This document shows, one piece after another, positions 1 through 5,623 of a DNA stretch of 5,850 nucleotides. This stretch comes from Synergistales bacterium (GTDB lineage: Bacteria; Synergistota; Synergistia; Synergistales; Aminobacteriaceae), in contig BOCC01000125.1 of NCBI GenBank assembly GCA_026002715.1, positions 1 to 5,850 on the forward strand. Reading direction: 5' to 3'. Each line of letters opens with the position of its first letter. Positions within the stretch are counted from its first letter, which is position 1. Made by a program: the position numbers and the translations under genes. The notes under the pieces were generated by a model, which did no database searches, was not told the origin of the DNA, and saw nothing but the letters and a program-made list of their open reading frames with translations.

Positions 1-102
1 CTTGTTGGGGAACAGAACCAGCGTCTGTCCGCCGGCTGTGAAGTTCAGTATGGTCAGGTACGCGTCCTCTTCGGATTTGAACGTCAAAACAATCTTGTCA
101 TT
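1..102. repeat. 102-bp perfect inverted repeat, left arm (partner 1329-1430)
   Basis: Compared block by block, these 102 bases are the exact reverse complement of bases 1329-1430 inside the DUF4384-like gene. Identity is 102/102 and stops abruptly at 102/103. The arm runs into the window edge, so its true length is unknown. On the minus strand it encodes part of the first DUF4384-like module (NDKIVLTF through LVLFPNK). On the plus strand it is an open antisense reading frame that happens to be in phase with the following gene. The likeliest reading is a chimeric join, as produced by multiple-displacement amplification or assembly error. A real inverted partial duplication is possible. Confidence 0.95.
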
Positions 103-153
103 CGATTCGCAGACCCGCGCGGACGCCTGTATATACTGAAGGAAGACGAGCAT

Positions 154-999
154 ATGCGGCTCATTGCCGACAAACTTACGACAAAGTGGACAGACGACGA
201 GCATGAAGTCCGCACTATGATTATCTTTGAGTATGACGACCAAGGGGTCGAAAGCGTCATACAAAGCATAAATAGTTTCGCTCCCGGTTTCGAAAGAGAC
301 ATACGAGCTTCCCGAATTATCTACTGCTATAAGGGATACCGGCCTTCTGTCTGGAAATCTTTCCTGTATGCAATAAACTTCCAGAATTCTGAGGGACGAA
401 CGATCAAGCATTATGAGGCTCAAGGAGGTCCCAAGGGTGAATGGATTAAGAAAAAATCTTTGGACGAGACTATTTTGGAGACGATTTTTGCCATGTCTCC
501 TCCCAAGGACAAGAGCATCATGGTGAAACCAGGCGAGTCTCAGGCGCCGGGCACCAAGCCGCGGGACTCCAAACCAAGGGACTCTAAACCAAGGGACTCT
601 AAACCTCAACAATCCAAACCTCAAAGCGTATCACCTAAGCCCTCCTCGCCCTCTAAGCCCGCCGCCTTGTCCAAAAATGGGAAAATTGAACCCCCGACTG
701 AGGGCAATGAGGTTTTGCAGAGTCTGAACGCCGACGCGGCGTCTAAGGCCGCTATCCTTGAGGAGCACGTGAAGGCCGTCGAAAACTTCAACTCCGGCAA
801 GTACGATTTGGCGCTGCGTCAGTTTGGCCGTGCCGCAAGAATGGCCGAAGACAACTATTTAGACGCTTACTGGGCGGCTTTGTCAGCGCACAAAGCCAAA
901 AACAATTCCGCCTTGCAAGAGTGGCTGACGCTGTGCCTCAAGATCAAGAAGGACTACGCGCCGGCGCTCGAGATGAAAAAGGCTTTAAAGCTGAAGTGA
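154..999 (+). CDS. Hypothetical protein with Lys/Pro linker and C-terminal TPR-like helices; 5' end uncertain
   Basis: I do not recognise a named family. From ATG 154 the product is 281 residues. Residues 1-115 look like a globular alpha/beta domain with hydrophobic strands (MIIFEYDD, IIYCYKGY) and a WKSFLYAINF segment. Residues 130-175 are a Lys/Pro/Ser-rich linker with KPRDS repeated three times. Residues 195-281 form TPR-like helices (EEHVKAVENFNSGKYDLALRQF, then DAYWAALSAHKAKN). No signal peptide follows ATG 154, although the next three genes have one, and the frame stays open upstream through 103 (reading RGRLYILKEDEH). A weak AAGGA lies 10 bases before ATG 154. Upstream of 103 the sequence is antisense copy of gene 2, so the native start, perhaps with a signal peptide, is probably lost. 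It ends 47 bases before gene 2 and is likely its operon partner. TPR modules generally mediate protein-protein contacts. The function is unknown. Confidence 0.75.
   Translation: MRLIADKLTTKWTDDEHEVRTMIIFEYDDQGVESVIQSINSFAPGFERDIRASRIIYCYKGYRPSVWKSFLYAINFQNSEGRTIKHYEAQGGPKGEWIKKKSLDETILETIFAMSPPKDKSIMVKPGESQAPGTKPRDSKPRDSKPRDSKPQQSKPQSVSPKPSSPSKPAALSKNGKIEPPTEGNEVLQSLNADAASKAAILEEHVKAVENFNSGKYDLALRQFGRAARMAEDNYLDAYWAALSAHKAKNNSALQEWLTLCLKIKKDYAPALEMKKALKLK
556..600 (+). repeat. 15-bp in-frame tandem repeat (KPRDS x3)
   Basis: Two identical 15-base units (AAACCAAGGGACTCT at 571-585 and 586-600) follow a diverged unit at 556-570. Each encodes Lys-Pro-Arg-Asp-Ser in the linker of gene 1. The two exact units imply recent slippage or duplication. 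Because the unit is a multiple of three, linker length can change without breaking the frame. Confidence 0.9.
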
Positions 1000-1046
1000 C
1001 TTCGGCTGAAAGTGGATACATTATTCTATAGGGAGGTTGGTTAGTA

Positions 1047-2105
1047 ATGAAAAAATTATCGGTATTGGCAGTTCTGGTTTTTGTGTTGTTGGCAGTGGCG
1101 CGCGGTTCGGCTTGGGCGGACATCAAGCCCGGGCTGACGACAAAGACGCGCGACATAGTGCTGGTCGAGGAAGACGAGGAGGAAGACGAGGAAGAGGCGA
1201 AGTCTGCTAATAAGTCGGAGGCGGCCGGCGGAGACGCGCTTGTCGGCGTTCTCAACGTCACGGAATTGCACAAAAACGATTTCGTCACGACGCTCGTTGC
1301 CGACAAGGAGGACGGGGTCTACAACGTCAATGACAAGATTGTTTTGACGTTCAAATCCGAAGAGGACGCGTACCTGACCATACTGAACTTCACAGCCGGC
1401 GGACAGACGCTGGTTCTGTTCCCCAACAAGTGGGTGAAGGACAATAAGGTTCAGGCGGGGCAGGAAATCAAAATCCCGGCGGCGGGGCAGAAATTCTCCA
1501 TGAGAGCGGGAGGGCCCGCCGGAGTGGACGTCATCAAGGCCATCGCGACAACAAAAGACACTCCGGTGGTCAATCCCGAGAACTTCGAGCTTGTGGGGCC
1601 CTTCGCTATTCTCAAGGATATAAAGGCCGCCACGCGCGACATCTTGCTCGTGGAAGATGAAGATGAGGGCAATGCGGGCGCGGCGGGCGCGGCTCCCGAT
1701 AAATGGAGCGTGGCTTCTTTGGCCGTCATGACGCGCGATCCGGCAAAGCCCGATGAGCCGACGGGTTTTGGCGTAGCCAATAGCGGCGACTGGAAAGTAC
1801 AGTTTTGGACGAACGGAAAGAACTTCCTCACAGGGGAACGCGTATTTATGCACTTCTTGAGCAACAAGCCCGCCAAACTGATCGCTTTGGCCAACTTGGG
1901 AGCCAGCACAAACGAGAACTTCCTGCTGCCGGACGAGGGCGACATCGACGTAGCGGCCGACGAAATCCTCGTTCTGCCCAGAAACGAGGACAAGTGGAAG
2001 TTGGTAGCGGCCAGCAAGCCGGGCAAGGACGTCGTCATGGCCACATTGGAGATTGAGGGCGGTACACAGCTTGAGGTGTCCCTTGAAGTGACGGTCGAGG
2101 AATAG
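1047..2105 (+). CDS. Secreted protein with two DUF4384-like modules
   Basis: 352 residues. The start is well supported: ATG 1047 has GGGAGG at 1031-1036, ten bases upstream, and a classic Sec signal peptide follows (Lys-Lys, hydrophobic core, AWA cleavage site near residue 24), so the mature protein is extracytoplasmic. A very acidic tract (residues 41-50) follows a TRDIVLVE motif. Residues about 75-190 match the DUF4384 pattern (NDKIVLTFKSEEDAYLTILN, then GGQTLVLFPNKW and GQEIKIP). A second TRDILLVEDEDE motif is at 196-206, then a linker, and residues 247-335 repeat the pattern in diverged form (GERVFMHFLSNKPAKLIALANL, then FLLPDEGD, ADEILVLP, WKLVAASKPGKDVVMATL). DUF4384 has no assigned enzymatic activity that I know of and occurs in envelope or surface proteins. 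No catalytic motif is visible. It lies between gene 1 and gene 3 with short gaps, so probably in one operon. The family call comes from recognition of the pattern, not a profile search. Confidence 0.9.
   Translation: MKKLSVLAVLVFVLLAVARGSAWADIKPGLTTKTRDIVLVEEDEEEDEEEAKSANKSEAAGGDALVGVLNVTELHKNDFVTTLVADKEDGVYNVNDKIVLTFKSEEDAYLTILNFTAGGQTLVLFPNKWVKDNKVQAGQEIKIPAAGQKFSMRAGGPAGVDVIKAIATTKDTPVVNPENFELVGPFAILKDIKAATRDILLVEDEDEGNAGAAGAAPDKWSVASLAVMTRDPAKPDEPTGFGVANSGDWKVQFWTNGKNFLTGERVFMHFLSNKPAKLIALANLGASTNENFLLPDEGDIDVAADEILVLPRNEDKWKLVAASKPGKDVVMATLEIEGGTQLEVSLEVTVEE
1329..1430. repeat. 102-bp perfect inverted repeat, right arm (partner 1-102)
   Basis: This is the sense copy of the repeat at the window's left edge. 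It falls within the first DUF4384-like module (residues 95-128). Because it sits in an intact reading frame with normal flanks on both sides, this copy is the native one and the copy at 1-102 is secondary. Confidence 0.95.
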
Positions 2106-2137
2106 AGGGTGGAAGGACAAAGGACAAAAAACCGAAG

Positions 2138-3574
2138 ATGAACAGAAGAATAGTTTCTTTTGCGTCTATTGTCGCTTTTTGCGCCGTTTTTTTGACCTCC
2201 TCTTTGGCGGCTGCGTCCGAGGTCGCTCCGTCCGTATTGGAGCGCGCGGTGAATCTGTACGGCGTTCAGGACTACTCCAACGCGTTGGTTCTGTTTGACA
2301 GGGTTTTGGATGCCGACCCGCAAAACGGAGAGGCGTTGGACTACGCGAGCTGGTGTCACCGCTACCTCGGAAATTGGGAAACGGCGCGTTTGGGCTTCGA
2401 GCAGGCCAAAACTCTGCCGGGTGCTTTGCCCCAGTGGCTCGACGTCGGATTGGGAGAAACTTGGCTTGGAGCCGGAGTGTATCAGAACGCCATAGATGCT
2501 TTTACGCGGGCAATCGATAAAGCGCCCGAAGAAGAAGAATTGGTCGTTCGGTCGCTGAAGGGAATATCTTTTGCCTATGCTTCTCTCGGGGATTCCGACA
2601 AGGTGGAGGAAACTCTGAGCCGCCTGAGCGAAAAGGACTCCGCTGCCGCCAATGATACGCGGGCCGACACCGAAATTCTCTTAGAGAACGGCAAAAAACG
2701 CTTGGCCGCCAAGACCGCGTCCGCCTCCGAAACGACTTCCGACTCGCGGCGTCTGACCGTAGGAGAGCTTTCCGACGCTCTGGGGCGTCTGCAGAAAGCG
2801 GCGGGGCAGATTGCCGAGATTCATCGTGAGCAAGAAGCCGCTCAAAAAGAGACTCCTGAGCCTCAAGATGAACAGCCGCCCGTCATAATGGAAGAGGTTT
2901 CCGAAACTCAGGACGAACAGCATGTTCATGATTCCATGGAGGAGCGGCAATCGGACGATCAGAAAGAGGTTAAAGAAGAGGTTAAGGAAGAGGTTAAGGA
3001 AGAGATTCAGGAAGAGGTTAAGGAAGAGATTCAGGAAGAGACGTCGGGCGATACCGCGGCTTTCACTCTATGGGATTTCGCTGTCGGGGAGCCGACAGAG
3101 TTCGTTCTGACAGACCTGAGCGAGCGCGGGATAGAAGTTCAGAAGAACGAGGACGAGACAAGATTGGGAACTCGGTTCTACACAGCCAAGACACCCGGAA
3201 ACTCTCTTCTGCCGGAGATGACGCGTCAAGACGCCGAGACCGTTCTTTGTATCCTTGAAGAGTTTCAGGGGAAACTTCTATCGGTGAGCGCCTCCGCCAC
3301 TTGGCGAGGACAAAAAAGCAGTATTCGCCTGAAAGAGTCCCTTTTCCAAGAGATGGCGGGCAAGTTTGATGAAAAATACGGAACGTCAAGCGGGCTCAAC
3401 GACAACGGCATCTTCGCTGAGGCGTCTTGGATTTCCGAGGACAATCGCCTGATCTCGCTCCAGACGACGGCGAGCTTGGACGGTCAGGTTGTTCTGACCG
3501 TCAGCTACAACGATATGCCGTCTTTGCAGGTTTTTTGGGAGCATGCCGAACAAGTGAACAAACCGCAGCAATAA
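2138..3574 (+). CDS. Exported TPR protein with Glu/Lys repeat linker and C-terminal alpha/beta domain
   Basis: 478 residues. An N-terminal signal peptide (MNRRIVSF, hydrophobic stretch, LAAAS) ends near residue 27, so export is predicted. Residues 30-165 hold about three TPR-like units: ERAVNLYGVQDYSNALVLF, DYASWCHRYLGNWETARLGF and WLDVGLGETWLGAGVYQNAI, each followed by a second helix. Residues 205-235 are helical, 236-275 are Glu/Gln-rich, and 277-300 are four-residue EVKE/EIQE repeats. Residues 307-460 form a mixed domain beginning FTLWDFAVGEPTEFVLTDL and including KFDEKYG and LTVSYNDM. It is a clear paralogue of the gene at 3685: both have ERAxNLYxVxDY, ALDxxxWCxRYLG and GLGE at matching places. 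ATG 2138 is 32 bases after gene 2's stop, with AAAGGA at 2119-2124 as a somewhat distant ribosome binding site. Likely a periplasmic or outer-envelope protein-interaction platform. No enzyme motif is seen and no gene name can be given. Confidence 0.9.
   Translation: MNRRIVSFASIVAFCAVFLTSSLAAASEVAPSVLERAVNLYGVQDYSNALVLFDRVLDADPQNGEALDYASWCHRYLGNWETARLGFEQAKTLPGALPQWLDVGLGETWLGAGVYQNAIDAFTRAIDKAPEEEELVVRSLKGISFAYASLGDSDKVEETLSRLSEKDSAAANDTRADTEILLENGKKRLAAKTASASETTSDSRRLTVGELSDALGRLQKAAGQIAEIHREQEAAQKETPEPQDEQPPVIMEEVSETQDEQHVHDSMEERQSDDQKEVKEEVKEEVKEEIQEEVKEEIQEETSGDTAAFTLWDFAVGEPTEFVLTDLSERGIEVQKNEDETRLGTRFYTAKTPGNSLLPEMTRQDAETVLCILEEFQGKLLSVSASATWRGQKSSIRLKESLFQEMAGKFDEKYGTSSGLNDNGIFAEASWISEDNRLISLQTTASLDGQVVLTVSYNDMPSLQVFWEHAEQVNKPQQ
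2966..3037 (+). repeat. 12-bp in-frame tandem repeat, six units (EVKE/EIQE)
   Basis: Six 12-base units based on GAGGTTAAGGAA run head to tail at 2966, 2978, 2990, 3002, 3014 and 3026. Units 4 and 6 are the variant GAGATTCAGGAA (EIQE). The last two pairs (units 3-4 and 5-6) are identical 24-base blocks, so a 24-base duplication happened after the EIQE variant arose. The encoded strongly charged segment probably forms an extended helix between the TPR region and the C-terminal domain. Confidence 0.92.
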
Positions 3575-3606
3575 CGGCCGAGTTGCAAACTTGTGACGAG
3601 AACAGT

Positions 3607-3659
3607 AACGGGGATGGAATGAGGAAAGGAAGACAACCTCTGTTTCATCCCCGTTTTTT
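3607..3659 (+). terminator. Intrinsic terminator between the paired TPR genes
   Basis: AACGGGGATG at 3607-3616 pairs perfectly with CATCCCCGTT at 3646-3655. The stem continues with weak pairs (3617-3620 with 3642-3645), a one-base bulge, then GAGG 3621-3624 with CCTC 3637-3640, closing a 12-base loop. Six T residues (3654-3659) follow immediately. It lies 32 bases after the stop of the 2138-3574 gene and ends 25 bases before the TTG start of the next gene, so it should end the upstream transcript or act as a partial attenuator. Confidence 0.88.
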
Positions 3660-3670
3660 ATGTTCGCAGA

Positions 3671-3687
3671 AAGGGAGGATCGAATTG
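3671..3687 (+). promoter_or_regulatory. Strong ribosome binding site deciding a TTG start
   Basis: AAGGGAGG at 3671-3678, a six-base spacer, then TTG at 3685-3687. This is the strongest Shine-Dalgarno match in the plus-strand cluster and directly precedes the signal peptide, so it outweighs the upstream in-frame ATGs. A non-ATG start behind a very good site suggests translation tuned at initiation. Confidence 0.82.
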
Positions 3688-5007
3688 TCGAAGAGGCTTT
3701 GGGTTTTGCTTTTGGTTATTGGCGTTTCCGCCGGGTTTGCCTGGGGCGCGAGGTGCGAAGCGGCGGACGCGGAGCTTCACGAGCGCGCCAAGAACCTCTA
3801 CGACGTCGGCGACTATCGCGCGGCGCTGAACTTCTACGAGAGGCTTTTGGAGCGAGAGCCCGACGACGGCGACGCGCTGGACCTCTCCGCATGGTGTCTG
3901 CGCTATCTGGGCGACCGCAAGAGCGCGGAGGAGATGTTCGAGAAGGCTTTGGGCGTACTGAGAGGCGGGGACGCCGTGTGGTCGTTAATCGGCCTTGGGG
4001 AAATTTATTTGGACGGAGGACTCTACGAGCAGTCCGTAACGCGCTTTGAGGAGGCGTTATCGGCCGCGCCCGATAACGAAGAAGCGACGGAGAGGGCGCT
4101 TCGCGGCATAAAATTGGCTAAGCAGGCCATAGACCTATCGGCTCAAACTGAGCGCGAAGAAAAAAAAGAAGAAGATCGTACTCCGAAGCCGGTCGTTCTG
4201 GCAAAACTGACCGACAGCGGGGAGCGGCAAAAAGAAGCGCTGCTCGATGAAGTTCCGTTTGAAGAGGTTCCGTTTGAAGAGGTTCCATTCGAAGAAGTTC
4301 CATTCGAAGAGGCGCTATTTGAAGATGAAGAGATAGAAGAAACGAAAGAGGAGGAAGTCATGGCTAAACCGGCTGAGAAGCCCAAGGAGAAGCCGGCCGA
4401 ACCAGCCAAGCCCGCTAAGCCTCAAAAACCTCAGCCGACCGACAAGCCGGTTAAGGCAAGTGACGCAAAGAACACGAAGAAGCCTCCGGAAAAGCCGGCA
4501 GCGAAGCCCGCGCAAAGCAAAGCGGTCTACGGAGTAACGCTCGGGTCAAAAATTGACGAAGCACTCGCGAAGCTGAAAAGCGACGGATACTCGTTGGACG
4601 GCGCGCCATTCGACAAGAAGGGCAAAACCTACCATTCCGTTCAGGGCCTCCCGGTGGAGCTACCGGACTCCCTGACAAAAGGGTCCGTCTCCACGCAGTT
4701 TTATATCACGGCTTACAACGACGCTGTTTTGTCCCTCATTATCCAGTTGGACTACAACTCCGCACGTTCTTTTGACGAGCTAAAGGACACGCTGCAAAAG
4801 GAAGTCCCGGCCGTCACGGGGCAAAGCGACAGCCGCGGGATGAAAGTGACGGACAATATCTTCAGCCGCGAACTCGGCTTGACTATATCTCATTCTTACG
4901 GGATATGGATGTACGTCACGGATAAGGGGAACGGAACTTGCCGTCTGGAAATTGAACATATCGATTTGGCCAATCTCAGCCATTACTGGATGGCCGGCGG
5001 AAAATAA
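3685..5007 (+). CDS. Exported TPR protein with PFEE and Lys/Pro linkers and C-terminal domain; TTG start
   Basis: 440 residues from TTG 3685. I chose this start because AAGGGAGG (3671-3678) sits six bases upstream and the protein then opens with a proper signal peptide (SKRLWVLLLVIGVSAGFAWG, cleavage near residue 28). In-frame ATG 3619 is inside the terminator hairpin, and the ATG at 3427 would overlap the preceding gene by about 150 bases. Residues 31-130 carry three TPR-like units (HERAKNLYDVGDYRAALNFYERLL, AWCLRYLGDRKSAEEMFEKAL, GLGEIYLDGGLYEQSVTRFEEAL). Residues 189-226 are acidic with VPFEE four times. Residues 227-279 are a Lys/Pro/Ala-rich linker like those of periplasm-spanning proteins such as TonB. 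Residues 280-425 form a C-terminal domain beginning AVYGVTLGSKIDEALAKL. It is a paralogue of the 2138-3574 product. No catalytic residues are recognised. A role as an envelope protein-interaction scaffold is inferred. Confidence 0.9.
   Translation: MSKRLWVLLLVIGVSAGFAWGARCEAADAELHERAKNLYDVGDYRAALNFYERLLEREPDDGDALDLSAWCLRYLGDRKSAEEMFEKALGVLRGGDAVWSLIGLGEIYLDGGLYEQSVTRFEEALSAAPDNEEATERALRGIKLAKQAIDLSAQTEREEKKEEDRTPKPVVLAKLTDSGERQKEALLDEVPFEEVPFEEVPFEEVPFEEALFEDEEIEETKEEEVMAKPAEKPKEKPAEPAKPAKPQKPQPTDKPVKASDAKNTKKPPEKPAAKPAQSKAVYGVTLGSKIDEALAKLKSDGYSLDGAPFDKKGKTYHSVQGLPVELPDSLTKGSVSTQFYITAYNDAVLSLIIQLDYNSARSFDELKDTLQKEVPAVTGQSDSRGMKVTDNIFSRELGLTISHSYGIWMYVTDKGNGTCRLEIEHIDLANLSHYWMAGGK
4252..4326 (+). 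repeat. 15-bp in-frame tandem repeat (VPFEE x4 plus ALFED)
   Basis: Units start at 4252, 4267, 4282, 4297 and 4312. The first two are identical (GTTCCGTTTGAAGAG). The third and fourth share GTTCCATTCGAAGA and differ only in the last base. The fifth (ALFED) is a degenerate end unit. The unit encodes Val-Pro-Phe-Glu-Glu. The pairing of like units points to stepwise local duplication. The repeated aromatic plus acidic pattern could serve as a short docking motif, which is inference. Confidence 0.92.
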
Positions 5008-5017
5008 GAGCTTACCA

Positions 5018-5047
5018 AAAAAGCGGAGCCTCGCGGCCCCGCTTTTT
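5018..5047. terminator. Bidirectional intrinsic terminator between convergent genes
   Basis: AAAAAGCGG (5018-5026) pairs with CCGCTTTTT (5039-5047). After an A/C mismatch, GCC (5028-5030) pairs with GGC (5035-5037) around a four-base TCGC loop. The plus strand ends in five T residues and the minus strand in six (complement of 5017-5022), so it can stop transcripts from both sides. It starts 10 bases after gene 4's stop and ends 6 bases from the 3' end of the minus-strand ABM gene. Confidence 0.88.
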
Positions 5048-5053
5048 ATTTCG

Positions 5054-5350
5054 CTATATCGAAGTTTCCTTTGCGTCAAACAGCTTCAAAACCGCGCCTT
5101 CCTGAACAAAATCCTTCCGCGCCTCTTTGAACGCGGCCAAGTGCGCCGACTTCAGGTGTGACTTCAGGGAGTCTATATCCGTCCACTCCTCGATAAACTG
5201 CAACGTCACGTCGTCCTCCGTCGACACGAAAAGCTCGTAGCGAATGCAGCCCTTTTCTTTTCGCGTAGCCTCGACCGCCGGGCGCGATAGCTCGACTATC
5301 TTCGCCCTAGAGTCGGGGACGCTTTTGAACGTAGATGTAACGACAATCAT
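5054..5350 (-). CDS. ABM-domain protein (putative quinol monooxygenase, YgiN-like)
   Basis: 98 residues, the usual size of single-domain ABM (antibiotic biosynthesis monooxygenase) proteins, which are cytoplasmic ferredoxin-like alpha/beta-barrel dimers. Recognisable signatures are residues 20-40 (ELSRPAVEATRKEKGCIRYEL, matching the family's conserved E-x-G-C-x-x-Y core), residues 49-57 (TLQFIEEWT) and residues 60-73 (DSLKSHLKSAHLAAF, with the conserved His near the end of the helix). Relatives include quinol monooxygenases and heme-degrading enzymes, but many have no proven activity, and this sequence alone cannot give the substrate. The start is supported by GAGGAG (complement of 5360-5365) nine bases before ATG. 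The gene converges on gene 4 and shares its terminator, so it is an independent transcription unit without evident functional link to the cluster. No signal peptide is present. Confidence 0.9.
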   Translation of the reverse strand: MIVVTSTFKSVPDSRAKIVELSRPAVEATRKEKGCIRYELFVSTEDDVTLQFIEEWTDIDSLKSHLKSAHLAAFKEARKDFVQEGAVLKLFDAKETSI

Positions 5351-5395
5351 AAATGCTCACTCCTCATTAAGTATTGTGTTTTCAAGAGCTAATTT

Positions 5396-5417
5396 ATAAT
5401 ATCATAATCAATGTCAA
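5396..5417 (-). promoter_or_regulatory. Candidate promoter for the ABM gene
   Basis: On the minus strand, TGATATTAT (complement of 5396-5404) resembles an extended -10 element (TG-n-TATTAT) and would give a short leader of roughly 40 bases before the ATG. A perfect TTGACA (complement of 5412-5417) is nearby but only about 10 bases from that -10, too close for a standard pair, so it may be incidental. It lies inside the 20-bp inverted repeat. This is pattern matching in an AT-rich stretch. Confidence 0.35.
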
Positions 5418-5426
5418 CAACTTAAG
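5407..5426. repeat. 20-bp inverted repeat, left arm (partner 5618-5637)
   Basis: ATCAATGTCAACAACTTAAG here is the exact reverse complement of 5618-5637. Identity stops on both sides. It overlaps the probable promoter region of the minus-strand ABM gene. The arms could be the terminal inverted repeats of a small non-autonomous element. Confidence 0.9.
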
Positions 5427-5516
5427 CGTTTTTTTGCATATTTCTTCGCCGCAGCAATTTTTGATATGCGAAGAGTTTATGATGCAAACAACAGGTATGG
5501 AAAATCACATCTCGTC

Positions 5517-5550
5517 CTTAAGGGCTCGTACCTCTATAACTTCCGTATTT
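5517..5550 (-). repeat. 33-bp dispersed repeat, copy A
   Basis: Read on the minus strand this matches the consensus AATACGGAAGTT, about 14 variable bases, then GAGCCCTTAAG. The 12-base core is identical in all three copies (here the complement of 5538-5549). It is inverted relative to copies B and C. Confidence 0.85.
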
Positions 5551-5618
5551 TTGATACCTAACCATTGGTATATATTGGTTTTATTGACGGTAATACGGAA
5601 GTTGTTTTGCGACGAGCC
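5523..5618. mobile_element. Putative MITE or IS remnant with GGCTCGT/ACGAGCC ends
   Basis: The 96-base segment starts GGCTCGT (5523-5529) and ends with its exact reverse complement ACGAGCC (5612-5618). Further in, AACTTCCGTATT (5538-5549) and AATACGGAAGTT (5592-5603) also pair perfectly. A 5-base direct repeat TTAAG flanks it (5518-5522 and 5619-5623), as expected for a target-site duplication. It has no transposase. An alternative pairing uses copy C as the right end, giving a 149-base element (5522-5670) flanked by TAA. A REPIN-type palindromic element is another reading. Exact boundaries are unresolved. Confidence 0.5.
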
Positions 5619-5623
5619 TTAAG
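5591..5623 (+). repeat. 33-bp dispersed repeat, copy B
   Basis: This copy contains the 12-base core AATACGGAAGTT (5592-5603) followed by GTTTTGCGACGAGCCTTAAG. It pairs with copy A to form a large stem around the AT-rich 5551-5590 spacer, and it abuts the right arm of the 20-bp inverted repeat. Confidence 0.88.

Noticed and set aside
1056..2120. A 354-codon open frame on the minus strand across gene 2
   Set aside because: It is antisense to a gene with a clear signal peptide, ribosome binding site and recognisable domain. Its translation is Arg/His/Gln-rich without domain character, and it arises from the codon bias of the sense gene.
1451..2359. A 302-codon minus-strand open frame spanning genes 2 and 3
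   Set aside because: It crosses two well-supported genes on the other strand, has low-complexity Ser-rich translation and no family features.
3427..3684. Upstream starts (ATG 3427 or ATG 3619) for the second TPR paralogue
   Set aside because: ATG 3427 overlaps the end of gene 3 by about 150 bases and would bury the signal peptide. ATG 3619 lies within the terminator hairpin and lacks a suitable ribosome binding site. TTG 3685 has a near-ideal one.
5374..5622. An 82-codon plus-strand open frame in the right-hand region
   Set aside because: It runs through the inverted repeats and the putative promoter of the ABM gene and has no good ribosome binding site. Its only repeated peptide (ITSVFL) reappears on the other strand because of the DNA repeat.
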